Translations under genes and position numbers: made by a program | Notes under the pieces: model-generated | Seen by the model: the letters and a program-made list of their open reading frames with translations, nothing else | Told to the model about the DNA's origin: nothing | The model's database searches: none | Source: an uncultured Collinsella sp. | GTDB lineage: Bacteria > Actinomycetota > Coriobacteriia > Coriobacteriales > Coriobacteriaceae | NCBI GenBank assembly: GCA_900541695.1 | Contig: UQKL01000012.1 | Location: forward strand, 1 to 64,000 | Reading direction: 5' to 3' | Length of the DNA: 64,000 nt | Shown here: piece by piece, positions 7,867-17,677 of the stretch | How the letters are laid out: every line of letters begins with the position of its first letter | Numbering within the stretch: position 1 is the first letter of the stretch

Positions 7867-7906
7867 ACACTGGTACGTAAACAAACCCAGCCAGAAAGCC
7901 CCACCT

Positions 7907-9253
7907 ATGGAACACGACCTCACACGCGGCAATGTCCTTAAGACCATCGCGGTCTTTGCCCTGCCCTATATGCTCTCGTACTTTTTGCAGATGCTCTACG
8001 GCATGGCCGACCTGTACATGATGGGACAGTTTAGCGGCGCCGCCGGCATCACCGCCGTGGGCAACGGCGCGCAGACGCTCTATATCATTACCGTGACGCT
8101 CGTGGGCCTGGCCATGGGAACGACGGTTATCGTCGGCCACGCCGTGGGCTCGCGCCGGTTTGACCGCGCCGAGACCGCTATCGGCAATACCATCACGCTC
8201 TTTATGGGTGTCTCGGTGGTACTGGCCGCTGCCTTGCTCGCACTGTGCCCGCAGATCGTGGCGCTCATTGGCACGCCGGCCGAGGCGGTCGAAGGCACCG
8301 CCGCCTACCTGCGCATTTGCTTTATCGGCATTCCCTTTATCGCCGCGTACAACATCCTCTCGGCCATCTTTCGCGGGCTGGGCGATTCGCGCTCGCCCAT
8401 GTACGTGATTGGCGTGGCATGCATCATCAACATCGCGCTCGACTTTCTGTTTATCGGCCACATGGGGCTCGGCCCCGTAGGCGCGGCACTCGGCACAGTC
8501 ATCGCGCAGACGGCGAGCGTGGCTCTCGCGCTCGTGTGGCTCAAGAGCCGCCGTACGCACATTCACCTCAAGCGCAGCGACCTACGCCCCCAGCCCGAGG
8601 TGCTCGGCAGCATCCTTAAGATCGGCGTGCCCGTAGCCGTGCAGGACGGCTGCATCCAGGTGGCGTTTATGTTCATCACCGTCATCGCCAACCACCGCGG
8701 CCTGGTTGATGCCGCCGCCGTAGGCTTGGTCGAAAAGATGATCAGCTTTTTGTTCATTGTGCCGAGTTCCATGGGCGCCACCGTCAGTGCGCTCACGGCA
8801 CAAAACGCCGGTGCGGGCAAGGGCGACCGCGCGCGCCAGGTGCTCAAGAACGCCATGACCATCTCGGTAGTGTACGGCTGCCTGATCACGGTGCTGATGT
8901 GGCTGGTGGCGCCGGCGTTTATCGGCTTTTTTGCCAAGGACGCCGCGGTGGTCGCCGCCGGCACCGGCTATATGCGCAGCTACATTTTCGACGCGATTTT
9001 TGCCGGCATCCACATTTGCTTTAGCGGCTTTTTCGCTGCATACGGCAAGAGCTACATCGGCTTTGCGCACAACGTGCTGGCCGTGGCACTCATTCGCGTG
9101 CCGGGCGCGTGGCTGCTGTCGAATGCCTATTCCGACACGCTGTTTCCCATGGGCATCGCTTCGCCGTGCGGATCAATTCTGTCGGCGGTCATTTGCGTTG
9201 TCGCGTTTACCATGCTCAACCGGCGCGGGGCTTTTGACAAGCTGGCAGCGTAG
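7907..9253 (+). CDS. MATE family multidrug/toxin efflux transporter
   Basis: A 448-aa inner-membrane antiporter with 12 hydrophobic segments in two similar halves, the normal MATE size. The N-terminus (LTRGNVLKTIAVFALPYMLS) and the MADLYMMGQF segment of TM1 are typical of the NorM/DinF superfamily, which exports cationic drugs or metabolites using Na+ or H+ gradients. ATG 7907 is the first start after the promoter. The gene is followed 56 nt later by a MerR regulator that has a ligand-binding C-terminal domain, so expression is probably induced by its own substrate. Confidence 0.9.
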   Translation: MEHDLTRGNVLKTIAVFALPYMLSYFLQMLYGMADLYMMGQFSGAAGITAVGNGAQTLYIITVTLVGLAMGTTVIVGHAVGSRRFDRAETAIGNTITLFMGVSVVLAAALLALCPQIVALIGTPAEAVEGTAAYLRICFIGIPFIAAYNILSAIFRGLGDSRSPMYVIGVACIINIALDFLFIGHMGLGPVGAALGTVIAQTASVALALVWLKSRRTHIHLKRSDLRPQPEVLGSILKIGVPVAVQDGCIQVAFMFITVIANHRGLVDAAAVGLVEKMISFLFIVPSSMGATVSALTAQNAGAGKGDRARQVLKNAMTISVVYGCLITVLMWLVAPAFIGFFAKDAAVVAAGTGYMRSYIFDAIFAGIHICFSGFFAAYGKSYIGFAHNVLAVALIRVPGAWLLSNAYSDTLFPMGIASPCGSILSAVICVVAFTMLNRRGAFDKLAA

Positions 9254-9309
9254 CGGGGCGACGCGAGTCTGGCGCCCCTCCCCTGTTTTTTACCGAAAGG
9301 AGCGGTCCC

Positions 9310-10158
9310 ATGACCGACTCGCCGACTGAACATACTGAGGGCCTGCTCCGTATTGGCGAGGTGGCGCGCCTGTTTAACCTGAGTGTGGGCACGCTGCGCC
9401 ATTACGAACAGATGGGCTTGCTGGACCCGGCGCACATCGATCCGGCGAGTGGATACCGCTACTACGGATCGCGGCAGCTCTCCGCCCTCAATACCATCAG
9501 CCACCTGCGCGTTCTCGATTTGCCACTCGCGCAAATCCGTGAGTTTGTGACCACGCGCGATCTGGACCTTATGCAGCGGCAGCTGGCTCAGCAGCAGGAG
9601 CTCATCGAGCGCAAGCGCCGCGAGTTGGAGCGTGTGTCGCGCAAGATCGATAACCGGCTTGCGCTGCTGCATGATGCCCTGAACACCGAGCTCGATACCA
9701 TCTGCACAATCGATGCGCCCGAGCTCCGCTGCGCCGTGTTGCGCGAACGCGTCAACCCTACCGATGCCTATGCGCTGGAGTGGCAAATTCGTCAGCTGCA
9801 GAAAGGCCAGCACGAGACCTTTGTCTTTCTGGGCAACTTAGGCGTCGGGATTAGCGCCGAGCGCCTCGCCGCCGGCGACTTTGATGGCTACGACGAGGTC
9901 TTTTTGCTGCTCGATGACACCGATGATTACGTGGGCGACGTCGAGATGCGACCCGCCGCACGCTGTCTGACCATTAGCTTTCGCGGCACGCACGGGCAAG
10001 CGGACCCGCGCTATAAGCAGTTGCTCGGCTATATGCGCGAGCACGGCCTGACACCCGCCGGTCCCTCACGCGAGATTGCCCTCATCGACGACATCATCAG
10101 CGACGACCCGGCGACCTACGTGACGCAGATCACGGTGCCGGTTACTGTGCTCGATTAA
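9310..10158 (+). CDS. MerR family transcriptional regulator with C-terminal GyrI-like effector-binding domain
   Basis: A 282-aa drug-sensing activator of the BmrR/TipA kind. Residues about 13-80 form the MerR winged helix (RIGEVARLFNLSVGTLRHYE, then GLLDPAHIDPASGYRYY). A coiled-coil dimerisation helix follows (QLAQQQELIERKRRELERV). The remainder resembles a GyrI/AraC-type small-molecule-binding domain that ends in ATYVTQITVPV. GAAAGGAG precedes ATG 9310. It probably controls the MATE gene in front of it through the 19-nt-spaced promoter at 7836-7866, which also makes it autoregulated. A decayed relative of its 3' end lies at 11221-11289. Confidence 0.9.
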   Translation: MTDSPTEHTEGLLRIGEVARLFNLSVGTLRHYEQMGLLDPAHIDPASGYRYYGSRQLSALNTISHLRVLDLPLAQIREFVTTRDLDLMQRQLAQQQELIERKRRELERVSRKIDNRLALLHDALNTELDTICTIDAPELRCAVLRERVNPTDAYALEWQIRQLQKGQHETFVFLGNLGVGISAERLAAGDFDGYDEVFLLLDDTDDYVGDVEMRPAARCLTISFRGTHGQADPRYKQLLGYMREHGLTPAGPSREIALIDDIISDDPATYVTQITVPVTVLD

Positions 10159-10251
10159 GAACCTCTCGGAAAGCTATGAGGTGCGGCTCAACTAACGAGC
10201 GTCGGCTACAGGAGGACTATCACGCCGTGGGCAGTCCCCGGTGTGGCGGTT

Positions 10252-10674
10252 TTACTCCTCCGGGATCGGAAACACACGGATGAACTCTGCGGGCGAGAAG
10301 GTCTTGATGGTCGAGCGCACAAAAGCGGCGCGATCGCGCGTGATGATAAAGTCCACGCCGGCACGCTCGGCCATCGCACGGATACAGCCGTCCTCGAAGT
10401 CCGGCTCATCGGAATAGGCGGAGGTAAAACAAGCTTCTTGGTCGAGAGGCTCTGCCGAGTAGCTCTTAAGGCAGTCGCGCACTACCTCGCGGGCGCGCGC
10501 CTCGCCGGCCTGTTTAGTGAGAATGTAATACGCGTCCTTGAGAGAGCAGGCCGAAACAACCCCCTCGATAAGCCCCACGTCAACAAGCCCCTTGATGGTT
10601 TGCGCCGCCCCATGCTCCGGCCGACCCGGAAGCACGCAATCGAGCAAAAAATTGGTATCGAGAAATGCCCTCAT
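10252..10674 (-). CDS. VapC-type PIN-domain toxin
   Basis: A 140-aa PIN-domain ribonuclease, the toxin of a type II toxin-antitoxin pair. The acidic residues expected for Mg2+ binding are visible: Asp6 in FLDTNFLLD, Asp47, Glu94/Asp95 in FEDG, and Asp114 in IITRD. The length is normal for VapC. Its ATG overlaps the TGA of the upstream antitoxin gene (ATGA), so the two are translationally coupled. VapC toxins cut specific tRNAs or rRNA; the target here is unknown. The 93 nt between this gene and the convergent merR hold only a weak GC-rich dyad near 10220-10255. Confidence 0.88.
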   Translation of the reverse strand: MRAFLDTNFLLDCVLPGRPEHGAAQTIKGLVDVGLIEGVVSACSLKDAYYILTKQAGEARAREVVRDCLKSYSAEPLDQEACFTSAYSDEPDFEDGCIRAMAERAGVDFIITRDRAAFVRSTIKTFSPAEFIRVFPIPEE

Positions 10675-11063
10675 AGGTAGCGCTCCCTCGCGATGCGCTT
10701 TTCATCTTCAACCGTCATCGTATCGAGCGGCGTTCCCTTTGGCATGTTAGCCACGATATCGAGATACTCCTGGTAGTCCTCATTCTCCGCGAGCATCTCA
10801 CGGATCTCCTTCCAGGTGATCTTGGGATGCCACATCGTACCCACGTCGCGCTTGGGCTTGCCCGTGCCGCACGTCGGTTTTGCGCCCCCACGCTCCTGGG
10901 CAGCGTCATATTCCACCGTAACTGGACCTTCATAGTCGAGCGGCACGATCTTGAACAACGGCTTGCTCCGCTTGAAGACCACAACCTCCTCGCCCTCATT
11001 GGCAACCTTTTCGGCCACCTGCGTAAGGTTTTGGCGCAGTTCCGAAAACGCGACGCTAACCAT
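10671..11063 (-). CDS. Phd/YefM-like antitoxin of a VapBC-type system
   Basis: A 130-aa antitoxin. The first 45 residues (VSVAFSELRQNLTQVAEKVA, then EEVVVFKRSKPLFKIVPL) match the Phd/YefM DNA-binding fold. The longer-than-usual C-terminus (about 85 residues, with TWKEIREMLAENEDYQEY) would neutralise the PIN toxin. ATG 11063 was chosen because GAGAGGAG precedes it at good spacing; the longer frame from 11081 lacks a ribosome site. It overlaps the toxin start by 4 nt. A near-perfect 32-bp dyad 36 nt upstream is a strong candidate for its autoregulatory operator. Confidence 0.85.
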   Translation of the reverse strand: MVSVAFSELRQNLTQVAEKVANEGEEVVVFKRSKPLFKIVPLDYEGPVTVEYDAAQERGGAKPTCGTGKPKRDVGTMWHPKITWKEIREMLAENEDYQEYLDIVANMPKGTPLDTMTVEDEKRIARERYL

Positions 11064-11098
11064 AACTGCTCCTCTCAACATATATCTTCACTGCTAAG

Positions 11099-11130
11099 TA
11101 TACACGTTAATATTAATGTTAAAGTGTATA
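11099..11130 (-). promoter_or_regulatory. 32-bp operator dyad of the toxin-antitoxin operon
   Basis: Fourteen of 16 base pairs are symmetrical around 11114/11115, with outer arms TATACAC and GTGTATA and inner TTAA/TTAA steps. It is AT-rich and lies 36 nt upstream of the antitoxin start, where the promoter should be. Type II antitoxins commonly bind such dyads to repress their own operon. Confidence 0.65.
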
Positions 11131-11133
11131 AAA

Positions 11134-11163
11134 CTCATCACAATGGGGCAGCCCCGTTGTGAG
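11134..11163. repeat. Hairpin upstream of the toxin-antitoxin operon
   Basis: TCACAA (11138-11143) pairs with TTGTGA (11157-11162), and GGGGC pairs with GCCCC inside. It has no long U-tract and may insulate the toxin-antitoxin promoter. Confidence 0.45.
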
Positions 11164-11220
11164 ACCTCACTGCGGGGCCCCTTTGCTTTGAATGAATCTT
11201 CTATCGCTCCGGAACGACAC

Positions 11221-11289
11221 CGCTCCGCAGGGTCACCCTCAGCAACCTACATGACGCAGATCATGCTGCCCGCCACCACGCCCAAATAA
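11221..11289 (+). pseudogene. Remnant of the 3' end of a MerR/GyrI-like regulator gene
   Basis: Reading codons from 11242 gives ATYMTQIMLP, then five residues and TAA at 11287-11289. This matches the end of the MerR protein encoded about 1.1 kb upstream (ATYVTQITVP, then five residues and a stop). No start or upstream domain remains, so this is a decayed paralogue or a partial duplication. It runs directly into a terminator. Confidence 0.5.
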
Positions 11290-11327
11290 AAACCTCCCGG
11301 AAAGTATCAACCTTTCCGGGAGGTTTT
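11289..11327. terminator. Bidirectional terminator
   Basis: Perfect 15-bp arms (AAAACCTCCCGGAAA at 11289-11303 and its complement at 11313-11327) provide a U-tract in both directions. It serves ligA on the minus strand and the merR remnant on the plus strand. Confidence 0.8.
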
Positions 11328-11347
11328 CTAATTTGGTCATCGACGCA

Positions 11348-13708
<2,361 letters not shown>

Positions 13709-13723
13709 TTATCAGTTCTAAAT

Positions 13724-13752
13724 GATCCGTTTTCCTCCGTCCCCAACGGATC
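13724..13752. repeat. Hairpin repeat family 4, short form
   Basis: GATCCGTT (13724-13731) pairs with AACGGATC (13745-13752) around TTCCTCCGTCCCC. The unpaired core is the arm sequence that pairs in the long copies at 48791-48854 and 57059-57143. Confidence 0.65.
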
Positions 13753-13761
13753 AATAAGAAA

Positions 13762-13797
13762 AGAGGGGCTGTCCCACGTTGATGGGACAGCCCCTCT
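13762..13797 (-). terminator. Terminator of the HtrA gene
   Basis: AGAGGGGCTGTCCCA at 13762-13776 pairs perfectly with 13783-13797. On the minus strand a U-rich tract follows. It lies 27 nt past the htrA-like stop codon. Confidence 0.8.
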
Positions 13798-13823
13798 GGC
13801 CTCGATATGTGCGAAACGGCTCG

Positions 13824-15284
13824 CTAGTAGCCCTGGCCGTAGCCTTGACCCTGGCCCTGCTGGCCCAACAGCTCCTCCAGGTACTGGCGCAACTGCTCGT
13901 CGGTGATGCCGCCGTTGCCGGTGTCGGTCGCGCTGTCGTCCTGCTGCTGGCTCTGCAGCTCCTCGTCAGAGCCCAACTCAACCGTGACCTTCTTCTCGTC
14001 CTTGCCGCGCATGAGCGTGATCTCGACCTTCTCGCCCACCTCGTGGCTGCGCAGCGCAATGATCAGGCCATCGGCACTCGTAATCTCATCGTCACCCAGC
14101 TTGGTAATGACATCACCCTCTTGGATGCCGGCCTTGGCGGCGGGACCGTCCTCGACGACACTTGCCACGTAGGCGCCGCTATCGGTGCTTAGCTTGTTGG
14201 TACGGGCGTTGAGCGCGTTGACGCTCGAAAGCGTGGCGCCCAGGTACGGGTGCACCGGCGTCTTGCCGTCAATAATCTGGTCGGCAATATTCTTGGCATA
14301 GTTAACCGGAATGGCAAAGCCCACGCCCGAGCTGGAGCCCGAGTAGCTCTCGATGAGCGAGTTGATACCCACGAGCTCGCCGTTGTCGTTGACGAGCGCG
14401 CCACCGGAGTTGCCCGGGTTGATGGCGGCATCGGTCTGGATCATGTTGGCATAGATAGTATTGCCGCTGGTAGAGCTCATGGCCGTGGAGCGATAGAGCG
14501 CCGAGACGATACCCGTGGAGACAGACTGCTCGTTGCCGAACGGCGAGCCGATCGCCATGACCCACTCGCCCACGTTGAGCTTGGAGGAATCGCCGATCTC
14601 GATCGGCGTAAGCTTGGAGGCGTCTGCATCCTTGAGCTTGATGACGGCCAGGTCACTCGAGGCATCGTTGCCCACGAACTCGGCCTCGTAGGTGGTGCCG
14701 CCATCCATGGTCACCACGTACTGATCATAGCCATCAACCACGTGGTTGTTGGTGAGGATGTGGCCCTCGGTATCGAGCACAACGCCCGAACCGACGCTGC
14801 CCGAACTATCCGACTCGTCGGCAGACTGCGAAAGTGTATTGTCCTGGCTACCGCTCGAAGTGGCGGTGATGGAAACAACGGAGGGCAAGGCCTTGGCAGA
14901 GACGGCCTCGGCCAACGTGGTGTCCTCGGAGTCAATCGTGATCTTTTGCGTCGATGAACCCGAGGCGCCCGCCGTCACGGCGTTCCTGCCACCGCCGATA
15001 TCGAGCGTGCCGCTCATAATGAGCGCGATGACCAGCAGGGCGCCGCAGGCACAACCGGCGAGCGCCGTAATGAAAATCGGCAACTTTTTGGTCTTGGTCT
15101 TGACCACCGTGTGCTTGTTTACAACCTGCTGGCTGCCCAGCGGCTGGCCGGTCTGTGTGTCGTAAGCCTGCACGTAGGGAATGTTGCTGCCGGCAGGCGT
15201 CGACTCCACCTGCACACGCGGCTGCTGCTGGGTCTCGCCAGCGTTGCCCGCATCCTGAGGACGCTGGGAATCCTTCTCGCTCAT
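13824..15284 (-). CDS. HtrA/DegP-like membrane-anchored serine protease with PDZ domain
   Basis: A 486-aa extracytoplasmic quality-control protease. The N-terminal 68 residues are cytoplasmic. One membrane anchor spans about 69-91. A trypsin-like domain follows with His181 (LTNNHVVDG), Asp211 (SSDLAVIKL) and Ser293 (NPGNSGGAL), then a PDZ domain at about 345-440. The tail from 443 is Gln/Asp-rich and ends in a Gln-Gly-Tyr repeat, which is unusual. ATG 15284 is preceded by GAAAGGATCG. The domain layout matches actinobacterial and firmicute HtrA/DegQ proteins that degrade misfolded surface proteins. It is transcribed alone. Confidence 0.93.
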   Translation of the reverse strand: MSEKDSQRPQDAGNAGETQQQPRVQVESTPAGSNIPYVQAYDTQTGQPLGSQQVVNKHTVVKTKTKKLPIFITALAGCACGALLVIALIMSGTLDIGGGRNAVTAGASGSSTQKITIDSEDTTLAEAVSAKALPSVVSITATSSGSQDNTLSQSADESDSSGSVGSGVVLDTEGHILTNNHVVDGYDQYVVTMDGGTTYEAEFVGNDASSDLAVIKLKDADASKLTPIEIGDSSKLNVGEWVMAIGSPFGNEQSVSTGIVSALYRSTAMSSTSGNTIYANMIQTDAAINPGNSGGALVNDNGELVGINSLIESYSGSSSGVGFAIPVNYAKNIADQIIDGKTPVHPYLGATLSSVNALNARTNKLSTDSGAYVASVVEDGPAAKAGIQEGDVITKLGDDEITSADGLIIALRSHEVGEKVEITLMRGKDEKKVTVELGSDEELQSQQQDDSATDTGNGGITDEQLRQYLEELLGQQGQGQGYGQGY

Positions 15285-15313
15285 GGCTGCGATCCTTTCG
15301 TCTAATAACCAAA

Positions 15314-15337
15314 GGCCCGCCAAACATGTGGCGGGCC
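15314..15337 (-). terminator. GC-rich hairpin between glnR-like gene and htrA
   Basis: GGCCCGCCA (15314-15322) pairs with TGGCGGGCC (15329-15337). It is probably a backup terminator for the upstream glnR-like transcript; the U-tract is weak. Confidence 0.5.
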
Positions 15338-15455
15338 ATCAATGTTCACGTTGAGTTGTACCCCAATATGCGGGCGAACGTGTATGAGAACGCAATCTTT
15401 TAGGAAGGCTTAAGTTCTGCTGCAAACTCGAAAGGGATCCACGCATGCGTCAAAA

Positions 15456-15487
15456 CCACCACAAAGGCGCCTGTCCCCTTTGTGGTG
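15456..15487. repeat. Hairpin repeat family 1, copy 4
   Basis: CCACCACAAAGG pairs with CCTTTGTGGTG around CGCCTGTCC. It lies 5 nt past the stop of the glnR-like gene and has the same orientation as copies 1-3, more than 11 kb away. Confidence 0.75.
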
Positions 15488-15492
15488 AAAAG

Positions 15493-16155
15493 CTAGTCCT
15501 TAAACAGATAGCCCACACCGCGAACGGTGGTGATGTGTGCCGCGATCTGCGGGCCCACCTTGGAGCGGATGCGTCGAATGTGCACGTCGACGGTGCGTGT
15601 GCCGCCGCAGTACTCAAAGCCCCACACGCGGTGCAGCAGCACCTCGCGGCTGTAGGCGCGGTTGGGGTGCGTCGCCAAAAAGCTCAGCAGCGAGTACTCC
15701 ATCAGCGTCAGGTCGATGGGCTCGTTATCGAGTGTCACCTGGTAGGTAGCCAGGTTAATCTCGAGGTTATCGATGTTGAGCACATCGTCGGCGGCGACGG
15801 TCTCCTCCTCGCCCATCAGGCGCTGTGCACGAGCCTTAAGCTCGTTGGGCGTCGCCGTGGGGCATACAAAGTCGGCATGCGCGTGATTCGGCAGGCGCAG
15901 GGTGCCGAGCGCCTCGTCGTCGACGATCACCAACATGGGGACGCCGCCGCGATCGTCAAGCCACTTGGCAATCTGATCGATGCGGTCGCTGCGGATGCCG
16001 TCGGAATCGAGGATCAGCAGGTCAAAGTCGTGCGCCGCAGTCGGCGAATCGGGGGTAGCCAGGCTCACCTCGACACCCAGGGTAGTCGTCAAGCTGCGGG
16101 CAAACTCGTGGAAGCGCGTCGTGCGCGCCATGAACAGGGCACTCTTTTCGGACAT
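15493..16155 (-). CDS. GlnR-like orphan OmpR-family regulator (atypical receiver)
   Basis: A 220-aa winged-helix regulator next to glnA. The C-terminal half (about 125-220) is a clear OmpR DNA-binding domain (LTLMEYSLLSFL, YSREVLLHRVWGF, GGTRTVDVHIRRIRSKVG, TVRGVGYLF). The N-terminal receiver is atypical. Beta-1 lacks the acidic pair (ALFMARTT), and the conserved Lys region reads VCPTATPNE. No histidine kinase is adjacent. This is the profile of actinobacterial GlnR, the nitrogen regulator that works without normal phosphorylation. It lies 50 nt downstream of glnA, and a GlnR-type motif sits in front of glnA. ATG 16155 is preceded by TTGGAGG. The GlnR identity is inference. Confidence 0.75.
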   Translation of the reverse strand: MSEKSALFMARTTRFHEFARSLTTTLGVEVSLATPDSPTAAHDFDLLILDSDGIRSDRIDQIAKWLDDRGGVPMLVIVDDEALGTLRLPNHAHADFVCPTATPNELKARAQRLMGEEETVAADDVLNIDNLEINLATYQVTLDNEPIDLTLMEYSLLSFLATHPNRAYSREVLLHRVWGFEYCGGTRTVDVHIRRIRSKVGPQIAAHITTVRGVGYLFKD

Positions 16156-16205
16156 ATCGGCCTCCAAGGAAATGAGCTCAATCGTACTGGAACAAGCCAG
16201 CGCGA

Positions 16206-17543
16206 TTAGGAGTTCGCCAGATAATGCTTGATCTCCCACTCGGTGATCGTGGACTCAAACTTATGCCACTCGTTGCGCTTCTTTTTGAGGAAGAAGCTGT
16301 GGATGTGCTCGCCGAGGGCATCCTTCATAAACTGCGAGTCCTCAAAGACGTCGAGCGCCTCTTTGAGCGAACGCGGCAGCGGCGTGTAGCCGGCCTCGAG
16401 CATCTGACGGTCGGTGAGTTTGAGCGTCTCGGCCGTGGCCTCGGGCGGGAGCTCCAGCTTGCGCTCGATACCGTCCAGACCAGCCGCCAGCGTGACGGCG
16501 TTGACCAGGTACGGGTTGGCCATGGGGTCGGGACTGCGCAGCTCGATGCGCGTGGACAGCGGCTTGCCGGGCTTGTAGACCGGGATGCGGACCATACTCG
16601 CGCGGTTACGCAGGCCCCACGTGGCGTACTGCGGCACGGAGTCGCCACCCGTGGTGATGCGCTTGTACGAGTTGACCGTGGGGTTGGTGATGGCGCTGAT
16701 CTCGCGCGCGTGCGCCAAGATGCCGGCCATGTAGTGCTTGGCGATTTCGGAGAGGTGGTACTTCTCGTCGTCCTCGCCCCAAAAGACGTTGTTGCCGTCA
16801 TGGTCGAACAGCGACTGGCACAGGAACATAGCACTGCCATCCTCACCCGCCAACGGCTTGGGCATAAAGGAGGCGTGGCAACCGCTCTCGTAGGCCTGCT
16901 GCTTAATGATGAGTTTGGCCGTTGTGATGGCGTCAGACATGCTCAGGGCCTCGGCGTGGCGCAGGCTCATGCCGTGCTGCGAGCGACCGGCGGCGTGGAA
17001 GGTGTACTCCACGGGCACGGACATCTTCTCGAGCGTGAGGACCGTGTTGCGGCGCAGGTCGCGGGCGGCATCGCTCACCGAAAGATCGAAGTAGCCCACG
17101 TTGTCGAGCGGCTCGGGGGTGTGCTCGTCGGGGAAGTAGTAATACTCCAGCTCGGCACCCACGTTGAGCAGATAGCCAGCCTTCTCGGCCTTATGGAACA
17201 TGCGACGCAGCGCAGCGCGCGGGTCGCCGGCGAAGGGCTCGCGATCGGGAGTGCACACGTCGCAGAACACGCGGGCAACGCCGTTGTGGCTCGGACGCCA
17301 CGGCAGGATCTGGAAGGTCGAGGCATCGGGGAATGCGAGCATGTCGGCTTCCTCGGGCGTGGCAAAGCCCTCGATAGCCGAGCCGTCAAAGCCAATGCCC
17401 TCCTCAAAAGCGACCTCGAGGTCCTCGGGGCTGATGGCAAAGTTTTTGAGGCGGCCGAGAATGTCGACAAACCACAGACGCACAAAGCGGATATCACGCT
17501 GCTCTACGGAGCGGAGTACGTAATCGATGTTCTGCTGGTTCAT
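16206..17543 (-). CDS. glnA: Glutamine synthetase, type I
   Basis: Cytosolic enzyme that joins ammonium and glutamate with ATP. It is 445 aa, the length of the short GSI-alpha form found in Firmicutes and some actinobacteria, rather than the 470-aa adenylylated GSI-beta. Signature segments are FDGSAIEGF near 51-59, the metal-binding ELEYYYFPDE region near 130, the ATP-binding HAAGRSQHGMSL region, and NPYLVNAVTLAAGLDGI. AAAGGGGAG precedes ATG 17543. No adenylylation-loop Tyr segment is obvious, so control is probably by feedback and transcription. A single GlnR-type box overlaps its promoter. Confidence 0.95.
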   Translation of the reverse strand: MNQQNIDYVLRSVEQRDIRFVRLWFVDILGRLKNFAISPEDLEVAFEEGIGFDGSAIEGFATPEEADMLAFPDASTFQILPWRPSHNGVARVFCDVCTPDREPFAGDPRAALRRMFHKAEKAGYLLNVGAELEYYYFPDEHTPEPLDNVGYFDLSVSDAARDLRRNTVLTLEKMSVPVEYTFHAAGRSQHGMSLRHAEALSMSDAITTAKLIIKQQAYESGCHASFMPKPLAGEDGSAMFLCQSLFDHDGNNVFWGEDDEKYHLSEIAKHYMAGILAHAREISAITNPTVNSYKRITTGGDSVPQYATWGLRNRASMVRIPVYKPGKPLSTRIELRSPDPMANPYLVNAVTLAAGLDGIERKLELPPEATAETLKLTDRQMLEAGYTPLPRSLKEALDVFEDSQFMKDALGEHIHSFFLKKKRNEWHKFESTITEWEIKHYLANS

Positions 17544-17608
17544 GTCGCTCCCCTTTCTTTCGGGCGGGTTTCGACTGGTCTATACCGCAGATACTATCGC
17601 AGAAAAAT

Positions 17609-17624
17609 GTTTCCGCAGGGTTAA
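17609..17624 (-). promoter_or_regulatory. GlnR-type binding motif in the glnA promoter
   Basis: On the minus strand the sequence TTAAC-CCTGCG-GAAAC fits the actinobacterial GlnR half-box gTnAC-N6-GaAAC at all but the first base. A -10-like TAGTAT lies at 17591-17596, so the box covers the -35 position. It is 65 nt upstream of the glnA start. Only one half-box is evident. Confidence 0.5.
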
Positions 17625-17677
17625 AGCGTATCAAGCGCTCAAAAAACGTGCGCGAACAAGCCGTCACGAACGAATGG

